Shown one piece after another: positions 40,081 to 44,928 of a stretch of 44,928 bases of DNA; within the stretch, counting starts at the first letter, position 1, and the number at the start of each line of letters is the position of its first letter. A program made the translations under genes and the position numbers. The notes under the pieces were generated by a model, which did no database searches, was not told the origin of the DNA, and saw only the letters and a list, made by a program, of their open reading frames with translations. Source of the stretch: JALZDI01 sp965653225 (GTDB lineage Bacteria; Actinomycetota; Actinomycetes; Propionibacteriales; Nocardioidaceae); contig CBFGZI010000018.1 of NCBI GenBank assembly GCA_965653225.1, forward strand, positions 1-44,928. The letters run 5' to 3'.

Positions 40081-40905
40081 ATGGTCGAAGCGGCATTCTG
40101 GGGGTTCGTCGGCGGGTTCGCACTCATCGTCGGCGCGGTGGTGGGGCTGAAGGTCCCGGCCGCGGCCAAGGTCGTCGGTCTCGTGATGGCGTTCGGGTCC
40201 GGCGTGCTCATCAGCGCCGTCGCGTTCGACCTCACCGAGGAGGCGTTCGAGGCCGCCGGCGCGGTTCCGGTGGTGCTCGGGCTGGTCGCCGGTGCCTTGG
40301 CCTTCTTCGCCGGAGACTGGGTCCTGGATGCCAAGGGAGCGAGGGACCGCAAACGCTCGGGCGGTCAGCAGGCCGACGGGTCGGGCAGTGCCCTCGCGCT
40401 CGGCGCCATGCTCGACGGCGTGCCCGAGTCGGTGGCGATCGGGGTTTCGCTGCTGCAGGGAGGGACCGTCAGCGCTGCCGTCGTGGCCGCAGTCTTCCTG
40501 TCCAACATTCCGGAGTCGCTCTCGGCGACGATCGGGATGACCAGGGCGAAGCAACACTCGCCGCGCTGGATCCTCGGTCTCTGGACAGGCGTGGCCTTGA
40601 TGACCGCGGCAGCGTCGGCTGCAGGGTACGCGCTGCTCGGCGGGACACCGCCGTCAACTGTCGCATTCGTCCAGGCGTTCGCGGGTGGTGCGATCCTCAC
40701 CATGCTGGCCGACACGATGATGCCGGAGGCGTTCGCGACCGTTAAGGACAGGGAAAAGAAGCGCAGCGACAAGAACGCCGGCCAGGTCAGCAAGAGCGGC
40801 AAGGACGGCAAGGACGGCAACTGGAAGAACGACGTCCTTGCCAACACGGTCGGGCTGGTGACCTGCGTGGGGTTCATCCTGGCGTTCCTGCTCAGCCACG
40901 CCTAG
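40081..40905 (+). CDS. ZIP-family metal transporter
   Basis: The 274-residue membrane protein has about eight hydrophobic segments. The conserved ZIP metal-binding helices are visible as AMLDGVPESVAIGVSLL near 117 and AVFLSNIPESLSATIGM near 142, where the paired Pro-Glu motifs line the channel. A charged loop (DREKKRSDKN..KSGKDGKDG) lies near the C terminus. It should import zinc or another divalent cation. It starts 11 bp after the interrupted hydrolase frame. No Zur-like site was seen. Confidence 0.87.
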   Translation: MVEAAFWGFVGGFALIVGAVVGLKVPAAAKVVGLVMAFGSGVLISAVAFDLTEEAFEAAGAVPVVLGLVAGALAFFAGDWVLDAKGARDRKRSGGQQADGSGSALALGAMLDGVPESVAIGVSLLQGGTVSAAVVAAVFLSNIPESLSATIGMTRAKQHSPRWILGLWTGVALMTAAASAAGYALLGGTPPSTVAFVQAFAGGAILTMLADTMMPEAFATVKDREKKRSDKNAGQVSKSGKDGKDGNWKNDVLANTVGLVTCVGFILAFLLSHA

Positions 40906-41245
40906 GCCCGCCAGGCACGCCGTGGCCCGGGCGACACTGAGCCGTCAGGTCGACCAGGCGAAGCGGGTCGCGGCGTGGCGGCGGGTGTCACGCCCGTGGT
41001 GTTCGGGTTTCCCCGGACCTCGGGTCCCGTAACACCCGGTTACATGGCTGGTGGTTACTTCCCGAGGCTCATACGCAGAGGGAAGCATCCACACCCCCCG
41101 GTTACGTGGCTTGTGGGTGCGGCGGCAAGAGCTGTCGGCGCTCCCGCAGGACTGGCGTCTCTCGTCGCTGCTCCTGCTGTGCCACAGAACGCCGCAAGTC
41201 GCAAGCGGCCTCAGCCACACGGTCAGCCGAGCACGGGACTCTGGC
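40906..41245. other. 340-bp non-coding gap between ZIP and hrpA with palindrome and direct repeats
   Basis: The two flanking genes converge, yet the gap holds promoter-like motifs. GTAAC-ACCCG-GTTAC (41029-41043) is a perfect 5-bp-arm palindrome of the same shape as the fadE palindrome. The 15-mer CCCGGTTAC(A/G)TGGCT occurs at 41035-41049 and 41097-41111, 62 bp apart. No RNA gene or convincing protein gene was recognised; short frames exist on both strands, but none has a ribosome site. Confidence 0.6.
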
Positions 41246-44200
41246 TCACGCCTGCCCGGCCTCGTCCAGCGCCCGCCGGACACGCTTCTCGGACACCGGG
41301 TAACGCGTGCCGAGCTGCTGGGCGAACAGGCCCACCCGCAGCTCCTCGATCATCCAGCGCACCTCGTCCAGCGCGCGGGGCACCGGGTCGCCCTCGGGGA
41401 TGGCCTGGATGCGCCGGTCGAGCATGTCCTCCAGCGCCTGCACGCGGTCGGTGTGCTCCAGGTCGCGCGCGACCCCGGACTGCAGCCGGTCGAGGCGGTG
41501 CTCGACGGCGCGCAGGTAGCGCAGCAGGTCGGGCAGACGGGCGAGGCCGGTCGCGGTCACGAACCCCGCATACACCAGCTGGTCGAGCTGGGTGCGTATG
41601 TCCTCGACCGCGGGCCGGAGAGCCGGAGCGGTCAGGCCGTCGAGCCGCCGCCGCACGCCGTAGGCCAGCGACAGCACGCGCTGTACGAGGTCGACGATGT
41701 CCAGCACCGTGTCGTGCAGGTCGGCCCGAACCTTGTCGCGCAGCGCGGAGAACTCCTCCTCGTGCCAGACCGGTCCGCCGTTGCGCTCGACCAGCGCGTC
41801 GACCGCGCAGGCCAGGCAGTCCTCGAGCAGCAACGGCACGCTCCCGTGCGGGTTGTGGCTGAGCGTGAGCTTGGCCTGGTTGTCCAGCCGGCCCTGTACC
41901 CAGCCCAGCGGCGACGGGAGCTGGAGGAGCAGCAACCTGCGCGTGCCCTCCCACATCGCACGCTCCTGCGACTCGCGGCTCTCCAGAACCCGGAGCTCGA
42001 CAGCGTCCCCGCGGTCGACCAACGCGGGGTAGCCGACGACCTCGCGCCCGTCGCCGGTGTCGGCGAACCGGCGGGGGAGCGACCCGCCGGGCCAGCTGCG
42101 CAGGCCCGTGCGCTCCAGACCGCGGGCCGCGTGCGACAGCAGGTTACGGGTACGCGGCTGCAGCCGCCGGCGCAGCTCGTCGAGGTCCTTTCCGCGTCCG
42201 AGCACCCGCCCGTCGTCGTCCTCCACCGAGAACGTGACCCGCAGGTGACCGGGCACCTCGCCGGCCTGCCACGCCTGCACCGGCACGGGTACCCCGGTCT
42301 CGCGGTGCAGCTCGCTGCCCAGCGCCTCCACCAGCGGCCTCGAGGACGGCTCGATCCGAGCCAGCGCCGCCTTCGCCCGGTCGGGCGCCGGGATGAAGTT
42401 GCGCCGCAGCTGCTTGGGCAGTGACCGGATCAGCGCGGTCGCCAGCTCGTGTCGCATCCCCGGAACCTGCCAGTCGAAGCCGCGCGCCTCGACGCGGTTG
42501 AGCAGCGACATCGGCACGTGCACGGTCACGCCGTCGTCCTCGCTGCCCGGCTCGAACACGTACGTCAGGTCCAGCGCCAGGTCGCCCTGCACCCACGTCT
42601 CGGGGAAGTCCTCGTCGCTGACCTCGGTCGCCTCGGGCCGCACCAGCACTGACTTCTCGAAGCTCAGCAGGTCGGGGTGCCGGCGTCGTGTCTTCTTCCA
42701 CCAGCTGTCGAAGTGCGCCGCGGACACGATGTCGTCGGGAACTCGCTGGTCGTAGAAGTCGAACAGCGCCTCGTCGTCGACGAGGATGTCGCGGCGACGA
42801 GAACGGTCCTCCATCTCCTCGACCTCGGCGACCAGCGCGCGGTTGGCGTGGAAGAAGTCGTGCCGGGTGTCCCATTCGCCGTAGACCAGCGCGTGCCGGA
42901 TGAAGAGCTCGCGTGACAGCGCGGGGTCGATGCGCCCGTACGACACCCGCCGCCGCGCGACGACCGGCACGCCGTACAGCGTGACCCGTTCCCACGCCAT
43001 CACCGCGCCGCGCTTCTTCTCCCAGTGCGGCTCGCTGTAGGAGCGACGCACCAGGTGAGCGGCCAGCTCCTCCACCCAGGCGGGGTCGATCCGCGCGACC
43101 GTGCGCGCCCACAGCCGCGTGGTCTCCACCAGCTCGGCGGCCATCACCCACTTCGGGGTCCTCTTGAACAGCCCCGAGCCGGGGAAGATCGCGAACCGGG
43201 TGCCGCGCGCGCCGTCGTACTCCCGCGCGTCGGGGTCGAGGACGCCGACGTGGGAGAGCAGGCCCGCCAGCAGTGCCTGATGGATGCGTGCGCTGTCGGC
43301 GGGTGTCTTGTTGACCGTGGCGCCGACGGTCTGCGTCACCTGCCGCAGCTGGGAGTGCAGGTCCTGCCACTCGCGCACCCTCAGGTAGCTGAGGAACTCG
43401 TCGCGGCACATGCGACGGAACCGGTTGGACGACAGCGCGCGCTGCTGCTCGCGGACGTGCTCCCAAAGAGCCAGGTATGACGAGAAGTCCGACTCGGGGT
43501 CGGCGAACCGGGCATGGGACTGGTCCGCGGCCTGCTGGTGGTCGACCGGACGCTCGCGCGGGTCCTGGATGGACAGGCCGGCGGCGATCACGAGCACCTC
43601 ACGCAGGCAGCCCAGGCGGTCGGCCTCCAGCAGCATCCTTCCCAGCCTGGGGTCGAGCGGGATCTGCACCAGCTGCCGCCCGACGCGCGTCAGCCGCTTG
43701 CGCGGGTCGGTCGCGTCGGGGTCGATCGCGCCGAGCTCGTGCAGCAGCTGCACGCCGTCACGGACCTGCCGGTGGTCGGGAGCGTCCAGGAACGGGAACG
43801 ACTCGACGTCGCCCAGCCCGAGCGCGGTCATCTGCAGGATCACCGCGGCCAGGTTTGTGCGCAGGATCTCGGGCTCGGTGAACTCCGGGCGCCCCTCGAA
43901 GTCCTCCTCGCTGTACAGCCGGATGCACACGCCGTCGGCCACCCGGCCGCACCGGCCGGCCCGTTGCCGGGCCGACGCCTGCGAGACCGGCTCGATCGGC
44001 AGCCGCTGCACCTTCGTGCGCTGGCTGTACCGCGAGATCCGGGCGGTGCCGGGGTCGATGACATACCGGATGCCCGGCACGGTCAGCGACGTCTCGGCGA
44101 CGTTGGTCGCGAGCACGATCCGCCTGCCCGGGTGCGGTTGGAAGACCCGGTGCTGCTCGGCGACGGACAGCCGAGCGTAGAGGGGGAGGATCTCGGTGTC

Positions 44201-44928
44201 GCGCAGCCTTCTGCGGCGGAGGAAGTCGGCGGTGTCACGGATCTCCCGCTCACCGCTGAGGAACACCAGAATGTCGCCTCGTGGCTCGGCGTACAGCTCG
44301 TCGACCGCGTCGCTGACCGCCTGCACCTGGTCCCGCTCGCGCGCCGGACGCACCCCGCCCGTGGCGTCCTCCGCGTCGGCCTCCTCCACGAGCGGGCGGT
44401 AGCGCACCTCGACGGGATAGGTGCGCCCGGAGACCTCGACCACGGGAGCGTCGCCGAAGTGCCGCGCGAACCGCTCGGGGTCGATGGTGGCCGAGGTGAT
44501 GACCACCTTGAGGTCGGGGCGGCGGGGGAGCAGCTGCTTGAGGTAGCCGAGGATGAAGTCGACGTTGAGACTGCGCTCGTGCGCCTCGTCGATGATCAGC
44601 GTGTCGTAGGCCCGCAGCGACCGGTCGCGCTGGATCTCGTTCAGCAGGATGCCGTCGGTCATCAGCTTGACCAGGGTGGTGTCACCGACCTTGTCGGTGA
44701 ACCGCACCTGGTAGCCGACCGCCTCCCCGAGGTCCTGGCCGAGCTCCTCGCCGACACGCTCGGCGACGGTGCGCGCGGCCAGCCGGCGGGGCTGGGTGTG
44801 GCCGATCATCCCGTGGACGCCGCGGCCGAGCTCCAGGCAGATCTTGGGCAGCTGCGTGGTCTTGCCCGAGCCGGTCTCGCCGGCCACGACCACGACCTGG
44901 TGGTCGCGGATCGCGGCCGCGATGTCGT
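41246..44928 (-). CDS. hrpA: DEAH-box ATP-dependent RNA helicase HrpA (N terminus outside window)
   Basis: About 1226 residues are visible and the frame runs off the right edge, so only a short N-terminal part (roughly 80-120 residues by family length) is missing. Helicase motifs in order are GETGSGKTTQLP, IIDEAHERSLN, TSATIDPERF, and QRAGRCGR in the second RecA domain. The HA2/OB region and the long HrpA-type C-terminal domain follow, ending VSEKRVRRALDEAGQA. HrpA unwinds RNA and in E. coli rescues stalled or collided ribosomes. It is convergent with the ZIP gene. Confidence 0.93.
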   Translation of the reverse strand, partial: DIAAAIRDHQVVVVAGETGSGKTTQLPKICLELGRGVHGMIGHTQPRRLAARTVAERVGEELGQDLGEAVGYQVRFTDKVGDTTLVKLMTDGILLNEIQRDRSLRAYDTLIIDEAHERSLNVDFILGYLKQLLPRRPDLKVVITSATIDPERFARHFGDAPVVEVSGRTYPVEVRYRPLVEEADAEDATGGVRPARERDQVQAVSDAVDELYAEPRGDILVFLSGEREIRDTADFLRRRRLRDTEILPLYARLSVAEQHRVFQPHPGRRIVLATNVAETSLTVPGIRYVIDPGTARISRYSQRTKVQRLPIEPVSQASARQRAGRCGRVADGVCIRLYSEEDFEGRPEFTEPEILRTNLAAVILQMTALGLGDVESFPFLDAPDHRQVRDGVQLLHELGAIDPDATDPRKRLTRVGRQLVQIPLDPRLGRMLLEADRLGCLREVLVIAAGLSIQDPRERPVDHQQAADQSHARFADPESDFSSYLALWEHVREQQRALSSNRFRRMCRDEFLSYLRVREWQDLHSQLRQVTQTVGATVNKTPADSARIHQALLAGLLSHVGVLDPDAREYDGARGTRFAIFPGSGLFKRTPKWVMAAELVETTRLWARTVARIDPAWVEELAAHLVRRSYSEPHWEKKRGAVMAWERVTLYGVPVVARRRVSYGRIDPALSRELFIRHALVYGEWDTRHDFFHANRALVAEVEEMEDRSRRRDILVDDEALFDFYDQRVPDDIVSAAHFDSWWKKTRRRHPDLLSFEKSVLVRPEATEVSDEDFPETWVQGDLALDLTYVFEPGSEDDGVTVHVPMSLLNRVEARGFDWQVPGMRHELATALIRSLPKQLRRNFIPAPDRAKAALARIEPSSRPLVEALGSELHRETGVPVPVQAWQAGEVPGHLRVTFSVEDDDGRVLGRGKDLDELRRRLQPRTRNLLSHAARGLERTGLRSWPGGSLPRRFADTGDGREVVGYPALVDRGDAVELRVLESRESQERAMWEGTRRLLLLQLPSPLGWVQGRLDNQAKLTLSHNPHGSVPLLLEDCLACAVDALVERNGGPVWHEEEFSALRDKVRADLHDTVLDIVDLVQRVLSLAYGVRRRLDGLTAPALRPAVEDIRTQLDQLVYAGFVTATGLARLPDLLRYLRAVEHRLDRLQSGVARDLEHTDRVQALEDMLDRRIQAIPEGDPVPRALDEVRWMIEELRVGLFAQQLGTRYPVSEKRVRRALDEAGQA

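Noticed and set aside
40945..41283. Minus-strand frame of 112 codons downstream of hrpA
   Set aside because: Composition is like a GC-rich shadow, with no ribosome site and no recognisable domain.
41106..41303. Short Cys/Arg-rich frame on the plus strand in the ZIP-hrpA gap
   Set aside because: It has no ribosome site before its GTG, and it runs into the antisense of hrpA. The Cys pattern matches no family I know, so it was not listed as a gene.

Overview
The window is about 45 kb of very GC-rich DNA with dense, often overlapping genes, many GTG starts and few AT-rich stretches. Gene content (a mycobacterial-type FadE24/FadE23 acyl-CoA dehydrogenase pair, an Rv2578c-like radical SAM protein, a fused ChlI/ChlD-type chelatase subunit, an OpuC-type osmoprotectant importer, an actinobacterial secreted protein of unknown function) points to a high-GC actinobacterium. 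A nocardioid, propionibacterial or micrococcal lineage would fit, but the sequence alone does not settle the genus. It looks like ordinary chromosome: no rRNA, tRNA, CRISPR array, phage or insertion sequence was recognised.

The main theme is cobalamin (vitamin B12) synthesis in three blocks between 2.7 and 23.4 kb. Block 1 (2690-6790) is a cobalamin riboswitch followed by a chelatase subunit, cobO and cobB. Block 2 (11505-20220) is a second riboswitch, a possible 15-codon leader ORF, then cobI-cobM-cbiD-cobL-cbiG/cobJ-ferredoxin-cobH-cbiX-cobC, with every junction overlapping. Block 3 (about 20800-23356) has a possibly structured leader, cobT, and a CysG-like precorrin-2 enzyme. The gene set is mixed: CbiX, CbiD and CbiG are hallmarks of the cobalt-early (oxygen-independent) route, while the ChlI/ChlD-like subunit normally serves the late chelatase CobN. 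No cobN, cobG, cobK/cbiJ, cobQ, cobD/cbiB, cobU or cobS is in the window.

Between the B12 blocks are an island with a Baeyer-Villiger-type flavin monooxygenase divergent from a TetR regulator (6995-9203), an OsmC-like protein, a stomatin/SPFH protein and a YdeI-like protein. The monooxygenase/TetR pair is bracketed by two arrays of one hairpin-forming tandem repeat (74-bp and 73-bp periods), each filling the gap between convergent stop codons. This is the most unusual structure I found.

From 23.4 kb on: a TrmH-type RNA methyltransferase; a minus-strand run of DUF2252 protein, peptide deformylase and SpoIIE-type phosphatase; an OpuC-like glycine betaine/choline ABC importer; the fadE24-fadE23 pair behind a perfect palindrome; an APC permease; a perfect 13-bp terminator hairpin; a GNAT acetyltransferase; a radical SAM protein with a LexA-like box upstream; an NAD-dependent epimerase; two alpha/beta hydrolases, the second broken by an in-frame TAG; a ZIP metal transporter; and the 3' part of hrpA running off the right edge.
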